64,000 bases of DNA from Jatrophihabitans endophyticus (lineage in GTDB: Bacteria; Actinomycetota; Actinomycetes; Mycobacteriales; Jatrophihabitantaceae): positions 186,001 through 250,000 of the forward strand of contig NZ_FQVU01000002.1 in the NCBI RefSeq assembly GCF_900129455.1. The letters are read 5' to 3'. The notes beneath the pieces are model-generated. The model was given only the letters and a program-made list of their open reading frames with translations, had not been told where the DNA came from and did not search any database. This document shows positions 33,752-41,824 of this stretch, piece by piece. Positions within the stretch are counted from its first letter, which is position 1, and each line of letters begins with the position of its first letter. The position numbers and the translations under genes were made by a program.

Positions 33752-34075
33752 TCAGTCGTCGGCGACGGTGTCGAGGACCGGGAAGGGGGTCGGGCCGAAC
33801 CCCTCCACCCGCGGGCGTCCCCAGGGGTCGACATCGGTCAGCGCGGTGGCGACCTCGGCGTGCGGCGTACGGAGCGTGACCGTGCGGCCGCCGTTCGCGA
33901 CGAGCGCGGCGACCTGCGGGCTCGCGGCGACGCGGCCGTACCAGCTGTACCGGCCGCTGATCGGGTCGAAGTGGCCGCGCAGGGTGACGTCGACGTCCAC
34001 CCCCGCGGCGTCCCCGTCGGGCAGGAGCTGGGCGGGGCCGTCGTAGCCGTCCTCGTCGGGGGCGCCGTGGGTCAT
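33752..34075 (-). CDS. DUF4873-type small protein
   Basis: A 107-residue soluble protein. The run EDGYDGPAQLLPDG, then VDVTLRGHFDPISGRYSWYG and ending in a Pro-rich segment, matches my recollection of the DUF4873 domain, which often occurs beside TetR regulators and oxidoreductases. No catalytic residues are known to me. Its ATG overlaps the TetR stop by 4 bp and it lies 30 bp before hadA, so it may be co-expressed with both. Function unknown. Confidence 0.72.
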   Translation of the reverse strand: MTHGAPDEDGYDGPAQLLPDGDAAGVDVDVTLRGHFDPISGRYSWYGRVAASPQVAALVANGGRTVTLRTPHAEVATALTDVDPWGRPRVEGFGPTPFPVLDTVADD

Positions 34076-34779
34076 GGGGTGGCCTCTCCGGTACCGGACG
34101 CGGCGAGCGCGCCGATAGGCAGGGGTGCGTCGTACTCGACGTGCAGGCCGTGCTCGCGGGCCGTCCCTTCGAGCAGGTGCCACACGCCGTTGCAGACGAT
34201 CGCGGTGAACTTCTCCCGCGGGATCGAGCGGTGCTGCAACCACCACCCGCCGGCGGACTCGACGAACCCGACGATGCCGTACGCACCCGGGTCGGCCTCG
34301 TCGCCCTCGATGCCGAAGAACACCATGATGATCTTCAGCAGCGACGCCACGTTGTCGGCGAGGGTGTTCTCGACCGACTCGAGGCCGCCGTCGCGACGCA
34401 GTCGCAGGAAGTGGTAGAGGTTCGGGTGCTCGTCGAGCCAGCCGATGATGGTCCCGATGGCGGCGCCGATGATCTGGCGCGGCGTCGTCTCGGTCGACAG
34501 CTGCAGCTTGGGCAGCACGGCGTCGAGCACGTCCTTGACCACGAGCTCCGCGATCGCCTGACGCAGGTCCTCGCGGTCACGGAAGTAGCGGTACAGGACC
34601 GTGCGGCTGACGCCGGCCTCGTCGGCGATCTGCTCGGCGGAGGCCCCCGGGCCGTGGCGGTCGACGGCGGCGGCCCCGGCGGCGACGAACGCGGCGCGGC
34701 GCTGGGCCCGGTGCTCGGTCCAGCGCAGCCGCCGGCCGTCGGCGGCCGTCTCGCCGTCCCGCGGTGCGCGTCCGCCCAT
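34072..34779 (-). CDS. TetR-family transcriptional regulator
   Basis: A 235-residue one-component regulator. The N-terminal helix-turn-helix reads ASAEQIADEAGVSRTVLYRY, with FRDREDLRQAI after it; the C-terminal ligand domain is of the lipid/acyl type in look (HPNLYHFLRLRRDGG) but not specific. The ATG at 34779 has GGGAGG upstream; longer readings are not supported. It overlaps the DUF4873 gene in ATGA and precedes hadAB on the same strand, so it may regulate the dehydratase operon, including itself. That target is inferred. Confidence 0.88.
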   Translation of the reverse strand: MGGRAPRDGETAADGRRLRWTEHRAQRRAAFVAAGAAAVDRHGPGASAEQIADEAGVSRTVLYRYFRDREDLRQAIAELVVKDVLDAVLPKLQLSTETTPRQIIGAAIGTIIGWLDEHPNLYHFLRLRRDGGLESVENTLADNVASLLKIIMVFFGIEGDEADPGAYGIVGFVESAGGWWLQHRSIPREKFTAIVCNGVWHLLEGTAREHGLHVEYDAPLPIGALAASGTGEATP

Positions 34780-34887
34780 GTCACCCTCCCGGAAAATGGG
34801 GCGAAGTACCTGTGACACGCACTGTAGCCGGTGCTGTCGTCGACGCGACGGCTCGGAGCCGACCCGCCCGGGGCGCGTCGGGGTCGG

Positions 34888-34998
34888 CGCAGGAAGATCC
34901 GCCCCGGCCCCGCGATCTTCCGGACACCACGCGAACCCGGGCACCGCGGGCGCAGGAAGATCCGCCCCGCCCGGCGATCTTCTGGCACCACGCGAACC
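34888..34998. repeat. Two tandem ~50-bp direct repeats, each a hairpin
   Basis: The unit beginning GCGCAGGAAGATCCGCCCC occurs at 34888-34938 and again at 34950-34998, a 62-bp period, with a few substitutions and small gaps. Each copy contains the inverted pair GAAGATC/GATCTTC and ends CACCACGCGAACC. A third partial copy of the tail (GGACACCACG) follows. The arrangement resembles interspersed intergenic palindromic elements. Confidence 0.8.
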
Positions 34999-35010
34999 AC
35001 CCGGACACCA

Positions 35011-35045
35011 CGAAGGCCCCGCCGGCGGTACCGGCGGGGCCTTCG
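35011..35045 (-). terminator. rpmG terminator
   Basis: A perfect 15-bp stem (CGAAGGCCCCGCCGG at 35011-35025 with its complement at 35031-35045) and a 5-nt loop, 19 bp after the rpmG stop. It is among the strongest hairpins in the window and isolates tRNA-Thr/Met-rpmG from the TetR gene. Confidence 0.85.
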
Positions 35046-35064
35046 GGACGGAGCGCAGAACGCG

Positions 35065-35229
35065 TCAGCGCGTCTCGCGGTGCTCGGTGTGCTTGCCGCA
35101 GTTCGGGCAGAACTTGTTCATCGAGAGCCGGTCGGGGTCGTTACGCCGGTTCTTCACGGTGATGTAGTTGCGGTGCTTGCACACCTGGCACGCCAAGGTG
35201 ATCTTCGGACGAACGTCGGTGGCTGCCAC
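35065..35229 (-). CDS. rpmG: 50S ribosomal protein L33
   Basis: Ribosomal protein L33, 54 residues: [18 protein letters not shown], then [20 protein letters not shown] and [16 protein letters not shown]. Two CxxC pairs (CQVC and CPNC) make this the zinc-binding form. The start is GTG, preceded by GAAGGG at some distance. It follows tRNA-Thr and tRNA-Met, the same order as thrT-metT-rpmG2-hadA in mycobacteria. Confidence 0.96.
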   Translation of the reverse strand: MAATDVRPKITLACQVCKHRNYITVKNRRNDPDRLSMNKFCPNCGKHTEHRETR

Positions 35230-35282
35230 TGGCCGAGCCCTTCACAGTCGAGGTCTTTCGAGTTACCGGCTGGCGCCGGGTG

Positions 35283-35356
35283 TAGCGAGGGCGGGACTCG
35301 AACCCGCGACACCACGATTATGAGCCGTGTGCTCTAACCACCTGAGCTACCCCGCC
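35283..35356 (-). tRNA. tRNA-Met (anticodon CAT), elongator
   Basis: A 74-nt cloverleaf on the minus strand with acceptor GGCGGGG/CCTCGCT (two G-U pairs), D-arm GCTCAGGTGGTTAGAGC, anticodon loop CTCATAA (anticodon CAT), T-arm GCGGGTTCGAGTCCCGC and discriminator A. The first pair G1-U72 is a wobble; the initiator's usual mismatch and GGG/CCC anticodon stem are absent, so this is the elongator. Confidence 0.93.
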
Positions 35357-35382
35357 GCGGACGGGCCGCGAGGGCCCGCCGG

Positions 35383-35455
35383 AGCCCCCTTACGGAATCG
35401 AACCGTAGACCTTCTCCTTACCATGGAGACGCTCTGCCGACTGAGCTAAGGGGGC
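35383..35455 (-). tRNA. tRNA-Thr (anticodon GGT)
   Basis: A 73-nt cloverleaf on the minus strand: acceptor GCCCCCT/AGGGGGC, D-arm GCTCAGTCGGCAGAGC, anticodon stem TCTCC/GGAGA with loop ATGGTAA (anticodon GGT), T-arm TACGGTTCGATTCCGTA and discriminator T. It is transcribed ahead of tRNA-Met and rpmG. Confidence 0.96.
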
Positions 35456-35653
35456 GGAGACACGGTCTCGATCGAGAGCCGTGCGCCGACGGATCAGCCT
35501 ACACGATCGCGACGGCGACTCCGGTCGCCCCACCCGGCGCCGCGGCTCGTCGGGACTGCAGGGTCGACCGCGCCGACGATCGTCGTCCCGGTTGGCAAGG
35601 CGGGTGTGATCGGCCACACTCGGGCCGTACCGTCCGCCGATGGGGAGCGTGTG

Positions 35654-35857
35654 ATGGCAGCGAACGTCGAGACGTCCTCGCGACGCCGAGACGCCACCGT
35701 CCCCGGACGCCGCCCCGGTCCTCGCGGCAGATCGCGCCACGACCCCGCGGCGATCGCCGTCGCGCAGGCCCTCGGCGCCGCCTCCGCCGCGCACGCCGCA
35801 CTCCTCGGCCGCCGCATCGAGGTCGACGACCCGGGATGGGGTGACTGTCCACGGTGA
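35654..35857 (+). CDS. Arg-rich microprotein coupled to sdh operon
   Basis: A 67-residue ORF (MAANVETSSRRRDATVPG ... GRRIEVDDPGWGDCPR) with GGGGAG six bases before the ATG. Its TGA overlaps the GTG of the sdh membrane-subunit gene in GTGA. The N-terminal half is basic and disordered, the middle is an Ala-rich helix (AIAVAQALGAASAAHAALL). I do not recognise it. The overlap and ribosome-binding site support translation, but high-GC sequence also yields chance ORFs of this length. Confidence 0.45.
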   Translation: MAANVETSSRRRDATVPGRRPGPRGRSRHDPAAIAVAQALGAASAAHAALLGRRIEVDDPGWGDCPR

Positions 35858-36702
35858 CCCGCGCAACCGAACGTCCGGTCGAGCGTCCGTCGCGCCGCAA
35901 CATGCGCGCCGGCGTCGCCGCACCCGGCCGGGCGAGCATCCCGGCGCGCACGCTGCGCACGGACAACTGGCGCCGGGCGCCGGTCGTCACGTTCGTCCTG
36001 CTCGCCGGCTGGGTGCTGTACGCGACACTGCGCACCGTCTGGCAGGCCGCGTACTTCGCGCCGAGCGAGCACTACCTCTCGCCGTTCTACTCGCCGTGCG
36101 TCACCGCGAGCTGCGAACCGGGCGCGCGCGACTTCGGGACGTGGTTCGGGCACTTCCCGCCGATCGTGCCGTTCGCGATCGTCACACTGCCGTTCCTGCT
36201 CGGTTTCCGGCTCACCTGCTACTACTACCGGCGCTCCTACTACCGCGCGTTCTGGGCGTCCCCGCCGGCCTGCGCGGTCGCCGAGCCGCACACCGGCTAC
36301 ACCGGCGAGACCCGCTTCCCGCTGGTCATGCAGAACCTGCACCGCTACTTCTGGGTGGCGGCCGGGCTCATCTCGGTGATCAACACGTGGGACGTCGTCC
36401 AGGCGTTCCGGCCGGAGGGTCACGCGTTCGGCTTCGGTCTCGGCACGGTCGTCATGCTCGCCAACGTCGTGCTGCTGTGGGCCTACACGCTGTCGTGTCA
36501 CTCCTGCCGACACATCGTCGGCGGCAAGCTGCGCACCTTCTCCCGTCACCCGCTGCGCTACCGCGCATGGACGCTCATCTCGCGGCTCAACGCCAAGCAC
36601 ATGCAACTGGCGTGGACGACGCTGGCCACGCTGATGATCACCGACGGCTACATCGCGCTCGTCGCCGCGGGCGCGTTCAGCGATCCTCGAATCGTCAACT
36701 GA
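35854..36702 (+). CDS. Succinate dehydrogenase membrane anchor (Sdh1-type)
   Basis: A 282-residue integral membrane subunit with five hydrophobic segments, among them VVTFVLLAGWVLYATL, IVPFAIVTLPFLLGF, YFWVAAGLISVINTW and VVMLANVVLLWAYTL. His residues in LHRYFW and SCHSCRHIV could carry haem, as in cytochrome b subunits. It is the first enzyme gene of an anchor-flavoprotein-FeS operon like Rv0249c-Rv0248c-Rv0247c (Sdh1) of M. tuberculosis. The GTG start overlaps the microprotein stop. It links succinate oxidation to menaquinone. Confidence 0.85.
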   Translation: MTRATERPVERPSRRNMRAGVAAPGRASIPARTLRTDNWRRAPVVTFVLLAGWVLYATLRTVWQAAYFAPSEHYLSPFYSPCVTASCEPGARDFGTWFGHFPPIVPFAIVTLPFLLGFRLTCYYYRRSYYRAFWASPPACAVAEPHTGYTGETRFPLVMQNLHRYFWVAAGLISVINTWDVVQAFRPEGHAFGFGLGTVVMLANVVLLWAYTLSCHSCRHIVGGKLRTFSRHPLRYRAWTLISRLNAKHMQLAWTTLATLMITDGYIALVAAGAFSDPRIVN

Positions 36703-36714
36703 GAGGCGCGCGAC

Positions 36715-38643
36715 GTGAGCGAAGTCGAGGCCGAGATCGAGCGCCACAGTTACGACGTGCTGGTCATCGGCGCCGGCGGCGCCGGGCTCCGCGCGGCCAT
36801 CGCCGCCCACGAGGCCGGGTTGCGCGTGGCGATCATCTGCAAGTCGCTGTTCGGCAAGGCCCACACCGTCATGGCCGAGGGCGGCTGTGCGGCCGCGATG
36901 GGCAACGCCAACGGCAACGACAGCTGGCAGGTGCACTTCCGCGACACCATGCGTGGCGGCAAGTTCCTCAACAACTGGCGGATGGCCGAGCTGCACGCGA
37001 AGGAGGCGCCCGATCGCGTCTGGGAGCTCGAGACCTACGGCGCGCTGTTCGACCGGACGAAGGACGGCCGCATCAGCCAGCGCAACTTCGGCGGTCACGA
37101 GTACCCGCGCCTCGCGCACGTCGGCGACCGCACCGGCCTCGAGCTCATCCGCACGATGCAGCAGAAGATCGTCTCCCTGCAGCAGGCCGACGCGCGGGCC
37201 CGGGGCAACACCGGTGCGGACGAGAGCCGTCTGCGGGTCTTCGCCGAGTGCACGATCACCGACCTGATCCAGACCCACCGGGGCGGCCCGGTGGCGGGCG
37301 CCTTCGGCTACTACCGCGAGACCGGGAACTTCGTCGTCTTCCGCGCGCCCGCCGTCGTCCTCGCGACCGGTGGGATCGGCAAGGTCGCCAAGGTGACGTC
37401 CAACTCGTGGGAGTGCACCGGCGACGGCATGGGGCTCGCGCTGCGAGCGGGCTCCACCCTGCTGAACATGGAGTTCGTGCAGTTCCACCCGACCGGCATG
37501 GTCTGGCCGCCGTCGGTGAAGGGCATCCTCGTCACCGAGGGCGTGCGCGGCGACGGTGGCGTGCTCAAGAACTCCGACGGCACGCGGTTCACCTTCGACT
37601 ACGTGCCCGACGTGTTCCGCGAGCAGTACGCCGACAACGAGGCCGAGGCCGACCGCTGGTACGCCGACCCGGAGCACAACAAGCGCACCCCCGACCTGCT
37701 GCCCCGCGACGAGGTCGCCCGTGCGATCAACAGCGAGGTCAAGGCCGGGCGCGGGTCACCGCACGGCGGTGTCTTCCTCGACATCGCCTCCCGCCTGCCC
37801 AAGGACGAGATCCTGCGGCGGCTGCCGTCGATGTACCACCAGTTCAAGGAGCTCGCCGACGTCGACATCACCGCCGAGCCCATGGAGGTCGGCCCCACCT
37901 GCCACTACGTGATGGGTGGCATCGAGGTGGAGCCCGACACCGGGGCCGCGAGCCGCGTGCCGGGCCTGTTCGCCTCCGGCGAGGTCGCCGGCGGCATGCA
38001 CGGGTCCAACCGCCTCGGCGGCAACTCGCTGTCGGACCTGCTCGTCTTCGGCAAGCGCTCCGGCGACGGCGCCGCCGCCTACGTCGCGACGCTCAAGGGC
38101 GTGTACCCGGCGATCACCGACGCCCAGATCGACGCCTGTCGTCGCATCGCCCTCGCGCCGACCGACAAGCAGGACGGCGAGAACGCCTACGAGCTGCACG
38201 AGGAGCTGCAGCAGATCATGAACGACCTCGTCGGCATCATCCGCCGGGCCGGTGAGGTGCAGGACGCCCTGGAACGCCTGGAGAAGCTCAAGGAGCGCGC
38301 CCAGCACATCCGCATCACCGGCGGCCGACGATTCAACCCCGGCTGGCACCTCGCCCTCGACCTGCGCAACATGCTCGCGGTCGCCGAGTGCGTCGCACGG
38401 GCCGCGCTGCTGCGCGAGGAGTCACGGGGCGGCCACACCCGCGACGACTTCCCCGCGATGTCGGCGGAGTGGCGGCAGCAGAACCTGATCTGCGCGTTGA
38501 ACGAGGCGCGCACCGGCGTCGACGTGGTCGCGCAGCCGCTGGCGGCCATGCGCCCGGACCTGCTCGCGCTGTTCACGCGCTCCGAACTGGCCAAGTACTA
38601 CACCGACGCCGAGATCGCCGACGTCTCCGAAGAAGGGGTGTGA
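36715..38643 (+). CDS. sdhA: Succinate dehydrogenase/fumarate reductase flavoprotein
   Basis: The 642-residue catalytic flavoprotein. The FAD-binding VLVIGAGGAGLRAAIA lies near residues 15-30 and the His expected to bind FAD covalently is His50 in AHTVMAEGG. Active-site blocks include QFHPTGM, EGVRGDGGVL and MHGSNRLGGNSLSDLLVFG. It starts 12 bp after the anchor gene. Length and sequence suit the Sdh1 family rather than the classic SdhA of about 590 residues. Confidence 0.95.
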   Translation: MSEVEAEIERHSYDVLVIGAGGAGLRAAIAAHEAGLRVAIICKSLFGKAHTVMAEGGCAAAMGNANGNDSWQVHFRDTMRGGKFLNNWRMAELHAKEAPDRVWELETYGALFDRTKDGRISQRNFGGHEYPRLAHVGDRTGLELIRTMQQKIVSLQQADARARGNTGADESRLRVFAECTITDLIQTHRGGPVAGAFGYYRETGNFVVFRAPAVVLATGGIGKVAKVTSNSWECTGDGMGLALRAGSTLLNMEFVQFHPTGMVWPPSVKGILVTEGVRGDGGVLKNSDGTRFTFDYVPDVFREQYADNEAEADRWYADPEHNKRTPDLLPRDEVARAINSEVKAGRGSPHGGVFLDIASRLPKDEILRRLPSMYHQFKELADVDITAEPMEVGPTCHYVMGGIEVEPDTGAASRVPGLFASGEVAGGMHGSNRLGGNSLSDLLVFGKRSGDGAAAYVATLKGVYPAITDAQIDACRRIALAPTDKQDGENAYELHEELQQIMNDLVGIIRRAGEVQDALERLEKLKERAQHIRITGGRRFNPGWHLALDLRNMLAVAECVARAALLREESRGGHTRDDFPAMSAEWRQQNLICALNEARTGVDVVAQPLAAMRPDLLALFTRSELAKYYTDAEIADVSEEGV

Positions 38644-38650
38644 GCCGTCG

Positions 38651-39484
38651 ATGACCGCTGTGGAGGAGAACGCCAGCGTCAGCCCCGACGAAGCCCTCGC
38701 GAACGTCAAGGCGAAGGCCGAGCAGGACGGGAAGGGCTACGACGCCCACTTCCGGGTGTGGCGCGGCGACGCCGCCGGCGGCGAGCTCGTCGACTACACC
38801 GTCCGCGTGAACGAGGGCGAGGTCGTCCTCGACATCATCCACCGCCTGCAGGCGACACAGGCCGGCGATCTCGCGGTGCGCTGGAACTGCAAGGCCGGCA
38901 AGTGCGGCTCGTGCAGCGCCGAGATCAACGGCCGGCCGCGGTTGCTGTGCATGACCCGCATGTCGACCTTCGCGCCGGACGACGTCGTCACCGTCACGCC
39001 GATGCGCACCTTCCCGGTGACGAAGGACCTCGTCACCGACGTCTCGTTCAACTACCGCAAAGCACAGGAGACGCCGGCGTTCGCGCCGCCGCCGGGCCTC
39101 GCGCCCGGCGAGTACCGCATGGCGCAGGTCGACGTCGAGCGCTCGCAGGAGTTCCGCAAGTGCATCGAGTGCTTCCTGTGCCAGAACGTCTGCCACGTGG
39201 TGCGCGATCACGAGGAGAACAAGGAGGCGTACTCCGGGCCGCGCTTCCTGATGCGCATCGCAGAGCTCGACATGCACCCGCTCGACGCGCTCGACCGGCA
39301 ACGCTCGGCCCAGGAGGACCACGGCCTGGGCATGTGCAACATCACCAAGTGCTGCACCGAGGTATGCCCCGAGCACATCAAGATCACCGACAACGCGCTG
39401 ATCCCGCTGAAGGAGCGGGTCGTCGACCGCAAGTACGACCCGCTGGTCTGGCTCGGCCGCACGATCCTGCGGCGCCGGGACTGA
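38651..39484 (+). CDS. sdhB: Succinate dehydrogenase iron-sulfur subunit
   Basis: The 277-residue electron-transfer subunit. The [2Fe-2S] ligands are in NCKAGKCGSCSAEING with a later cysteine (LLCMTRMS). The other clusters are bound by CIECFLCQNVCH and CNITKCCTEVCPEH. An N-terminal extension of about 30 residues precedes the ferredoxin domain. It begins 7 bp after sdhA and ends the operon; a hairpin follows at 39528. Confidence 0.95.
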   Translation: MTAVEENASVSPDEALANVKAKAEQDGKGYDAHFRVWRGDAAGGELVDYTVRVNEGEVVLDIIHRLQATQAGDLAVRWNCKAGKCGSCSAEINGRPRLLCMTRMSTFAPDDVVTVTPMRTFPVTKDLVTDVSFNYRKAQETPAFAPPPGLAPGEYRMAQVDVERSQEFRKCIECFLCQNVCHVVRDHEENKEAYSGPRFLMRIAELDMHPLDALDRQRSAQEDHGLGMCNITKCCTEVCPEHIKITDNALIPLKERVVDRKYDPLVWLGRTILRRRD

Positions 39485-39527
39485 GCCCGGCCCTCGCCGG
39501 CGACGGGCGGGCCGCCGGATCGACACA

Positions 39528-39558
39528 CAGGCGGCCGCACGGGGGGAACGGCCGCCTG
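39528..39558 (+). terminator. sdh operon terminator
   Basis: A 10-bp stem (CAGGCGGCCG at 39528-39537 with CGGCCGCCTG at 39549-39558) and 11-nt loop, 43 bp after the sdhB stop. It has no U-tract. Confidence 0.7.
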
Positions 39559-39581
39559 GTGCGGTCCTCATTATGCACACC

Positions 39582-39598
39582 GTTGCGCGTAACGCAAC
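39582..39598. promoter_or_regulatory. Operator-like palindrome
   Basis: GTTGCG-CGTAA-CGCAAC is a 6+5+6 inverted repeat upstream of the polymer gene cluster. Its size suits a dimeric regulator such as a TetR, GntR or LacI member. No regulator gene lies next to it, so the function is only suggested. Confidence 0.35.
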
Positions 39599-39824
39599 GA
39601 GCGGTCGGCGTGCGACGCCTGGCGGCGGTCCGGTCACCGCGTCGGCCGGATCGCGACGCGGGCGTGCCGATCACGGGCCGACAACGATCAAGGTCGGCGG
39701 CGACGGGCCGTTCGGGGCACACACGCTGCGTCGGTATCGTGTGCACCGCGCTCGGGGCACCGGAAGTGCGCAGCGCGACGTCGACGGCAGCCGGACGGCG
39801 TCAGCCGGGGCACACGGAGGGCCA

Positions 39825-39854
39825 ATGCTTGGACACGGGGTGACACGCCCGTGA
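39825..39854 (+). CDS. Nine-residue possible leader peptide
   Basis: An ATG with GGAGG four bases upstream opens a 9-codon frame (MLGHGVTRP) whose TGA overlaps the GTG of the TagF-like gene in GTGA. Translation through it would deliver ribosomes to that start. The main gene also has GGGGTGA seven bases upstream, so the small frame could be chance. Confidence 0.3.
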   Translation: MLGHGVTRP

Positions 39855-41824
39855 CGATCCCGGCCGACCCGACCCCGTCGCACCGCTCGATCACGACGGT
39901 CGAGCCCGTCCCGTCCGCGGGTTCGCCGCTGCGCGCTGGGCTCGTGTTCCTCGCCCTGATCGTCGCGGTCGGCTTCACCTCCGGTGCCGCACTGGCCGGC
40001 GGCGAGCCGCAGTTCGTCCTCGCGGTCGCGCTGTGGGTGGCGGTCGAGGCCGTCTCCGCGCGGTTCACCCCCTTCATCAACTGGGGGTTGCGTCGCGTCG
40101 GCGTGGGCGCGGTGGCGCGCGGCCTGCTGGTCAGCGCCACCGTCGTCGTGTTCGCCGTGCAGACCAACAAGGTGCCGATGGTCGTGGCGGCCCTGCTGAC
40201 GGTGCTGGTCGCGCTGGCCGCCGCCATGGGGCGCAGCGCCGCGGCCCAGGCCATCGACTACCTGCGCCGGCCGCCGCTACTCACCCGCGGCCTGGACCTC
40301 GACCTCCCGCCCGTCCCGGCTGCCCTGCCGATCCGGGTGCTGCGCCAGCACGGCGTGGAGCAGATCGCCGCGCTCCCCGCCGCGATCGGGCTCGCGCTCG
40401 CCTCCGGCCGCCGCGGCGACGACACCTGGGGCTACGCCGGGTTGAGCGTGTACCTCGTCGCCTCGCTGATCCTGCCGACGATCGTCGTCGCCCACGCGGT
40501 GCGGCTGCGCCGGCTCGACCCGCGGCGCCGCGTGGCCGATGCCGCGGTGCGGCGCCTCGCCGAGATCGACCCGCACGTCGTCCTCTACTACGGCGACGGC
40601 CCCGCCTGGCAGTACCAGGTCGAGGTCTGGCTGACCGCGCTCGAGGACTCCCGGCGGCCGGTGCTGCTCGTCGTCCGGGATCGCGCGGTCCTGCAGACCT
40701 TGCCGCCGACGACCCTGCCGATCGTCTGCGTGCCGGCGAGCCGCGAGCTCATGCGACTGCCGCTGGACTCGTTGCGGGCCGCGCTGTTCGTCGGCAACAC
40801 CTCGAACAACCTGCACATGCTGCGCAGACCGGGTGTCACGAGCGTGTTCCTCGGTCACGGCGACAGCGACAAGGACGCCAGCCGCAACCCGTTCAGCCGG
40901 GCCTACAACGAGATCTGGGTGGCGGGACCGGCCGGGCGGGAGCGGTACCGCGCCGCCCGCGTCGGGGTCAGCGAGCACGCGTTCCGCGAGATCGGCCGCC
41001 CGCAGCTCGAGTCGCTCGCCCGTGAGCCCGACACGGTGCCGATGTTGACCGTCCTCTACGCCCCGACGTGGGAGGGCTGGGGCGAGAGCCCCAACCACAG
41101 CTCGCTCGCCGAGCACGGTGTCGCGCTCGTCGCCGAGCTGCTCCGCCGCCCCGGCGTGCGGGTCATGTACCGGCCGCACCCGCGTACCGGCCACATCCGC
41201 ACCACCATGCGCCGGGCGCACCAGGAGGTCGTCGCGCTGCTGCGCGAGGCGGGCGCGGCCGCGCCGCTGCCGCCCCAGGACAGCCCACCCGCCGGGGGCA
41301 CCGACGGCCGACCCGACCCGCTGGACGTCTGCACGCGGCGGCTGCCCCCCGTGGGGCCGGCCGGGCCGGGCGCGCCCACGAGCGGGGCCGCCGCGCGGGC
41401 CGAGCGGGCCCGGCAGTTCTGGGCCGACCGCCCCGGCCACCGCATCCTGACCGGCGCCGAACCTGACCTCTATGCCGCCTTCCGGGTGGCCGACGCGCTC
41501 GTGGCCGACGTCTCGAGCGTGGTCACCGACTTCCTCGCCGCCGACCGGCCGTACGCCGTCGTCAACAACACCGAGCAGTCCGACGACGACTTCCGCGCCA
41601 ACGTCCCCGCGGCGGCCGGCGGTTTCCTGATCGGCCGCGACCTCACCGGCCTCGACGAGCTGCTCGCCGCCGCGACCGACGCCCGCGACGACCCGACCGC
41701 CGCGGCCCGGGCCCGCGCCCGCCGCTACCTGCTGGGCGCCTCCGGCGCCGAGGCGCAGCGCCGCTTCTGCGACGAACTCGACCGGGTGACCGGGACGTCC
41801 CCCGCCCGCGTGCGGCCGGCATGA
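39851..41824 (+). CDS. Membrane-fused TagF/TarL-like polyol-phosphate transferase (1)
   Basis: A 657-residue protein. The first 230 residues carry several membrane segments (GLVFLALIVAVGFTSGAALA, VVAALLTVLVALAAAM, LSVYLVASLILPTIVV). The rest is a CDP-glycerol/ribitol phosphotransferase-type domain: GHGDSDK at about 335-341, VLYAPTWEGWG, a YRPHPRTGH block and ADVSSVVTDFL. Canonical TagF has WHGTPLK where this has GHGDSDK, so this is a divergent branch. It should extend a polyol-phosphate wall polymer from a CDP-linked donor. It overlaps the sulfotransferase by 4 bp, and an insertion of about 90 Pro/Gly/Ala-rich residues lies near 460-550. Confidence 0.78.
   Translation: MTIPADPTPSHRSITTVEPVPSAGSPLRAGLVFLALIVAVGFTSGAALAGGEPQFVLAVALWVAVEAVSARFTPFINWGLRRVGVGAVARGLLVSATVVVFAVQTNKVPMVVAALLTVLVALAAAMGRSAAAQAIDYLRRPPLLTRGLDLDLPPVPAALPIRVLRQHGVEQIAALPAAIGLALASGRRGDDTWGYAGLSVYLVASLILPTIVVAHAVRLRRLDPRRRVADAAVRRLAEIDPHVVLYYGDGPAWQYQVEVWLTALEDSRRPVLLVVRDRAVLQTLPPTTLPIVCVPASRELMRLPLDSLRAALFVGNTSNNLHMLRRPGVTSVFLGHGDSDKDASRNPFSRAYNEIWVAGPAGRERYRAARVGVSEHAFREIGRPQLESLAREPDTVPMLTVLYAPTWEGWGESPNHSSLAEHGVALVAELLRRPGVRVMYRPHPRTGHIRTTMRRAHQEVVALLREAGAAAPLPPQDSPPAGGTDGRPDPLDVCTRRLPPVGPAGPGAPTSGAAARAERARQFWADRPGHRILTGAEPDLYAAFRVADALVADVSSVVTDFLAADRPYAVVNNTEQSDDDFRANVPAAAGGFLIGRDLTGLDELLAAATDARDDPTAAARARARRYLLGASGAEAQRRFCDELDRVTGTSPARVRPA

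Larger units (their letters stand above)
34780..35064. other. Intergenic region with direct repeats and rpmG terminator
   Basis: About 285 bp between the TetR gene and rpmG. It holds two copies of a 50-bp repeat, described separately, and the rpmG terminator. No ORF is credible. The TetR promoter should lie at about 34785-34880, but I see no sure operator. Confidence 0.6.
39485..39850. other. Intergenic region between sdh operon and polymer cluster
   Basis: About 365 bp. It holds the sdh terminator (39528-39558), an operator-like palindrome (39582-39598), and a tiny coupled ORF at 39825-39854. I found no larger credible gene. Confidence 0.6.

Noticed and set aside
35283-35455. tRNA genes as integration sites for a mobile element
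   Set aside because: No integrase, direct repeat of a tRNA 3' end or composition change is visible; the order of tRNAs and rpmG is conserved in actinobacteria.
35494-37677. 727-codon minus-strand frame across the sdh operon
   Set aside because: It is antisense to sdhA and its anchor gene, which are clear, and has no recognisable domain or ribosome-binding site.
39573-39854. 93-codon plus-strand frame before the TagF-like gene
   Set aside because: It spans the promoter region and palindrome, lacks a ribosome-binding site at its own start, and only its last nine codons have translation signals.
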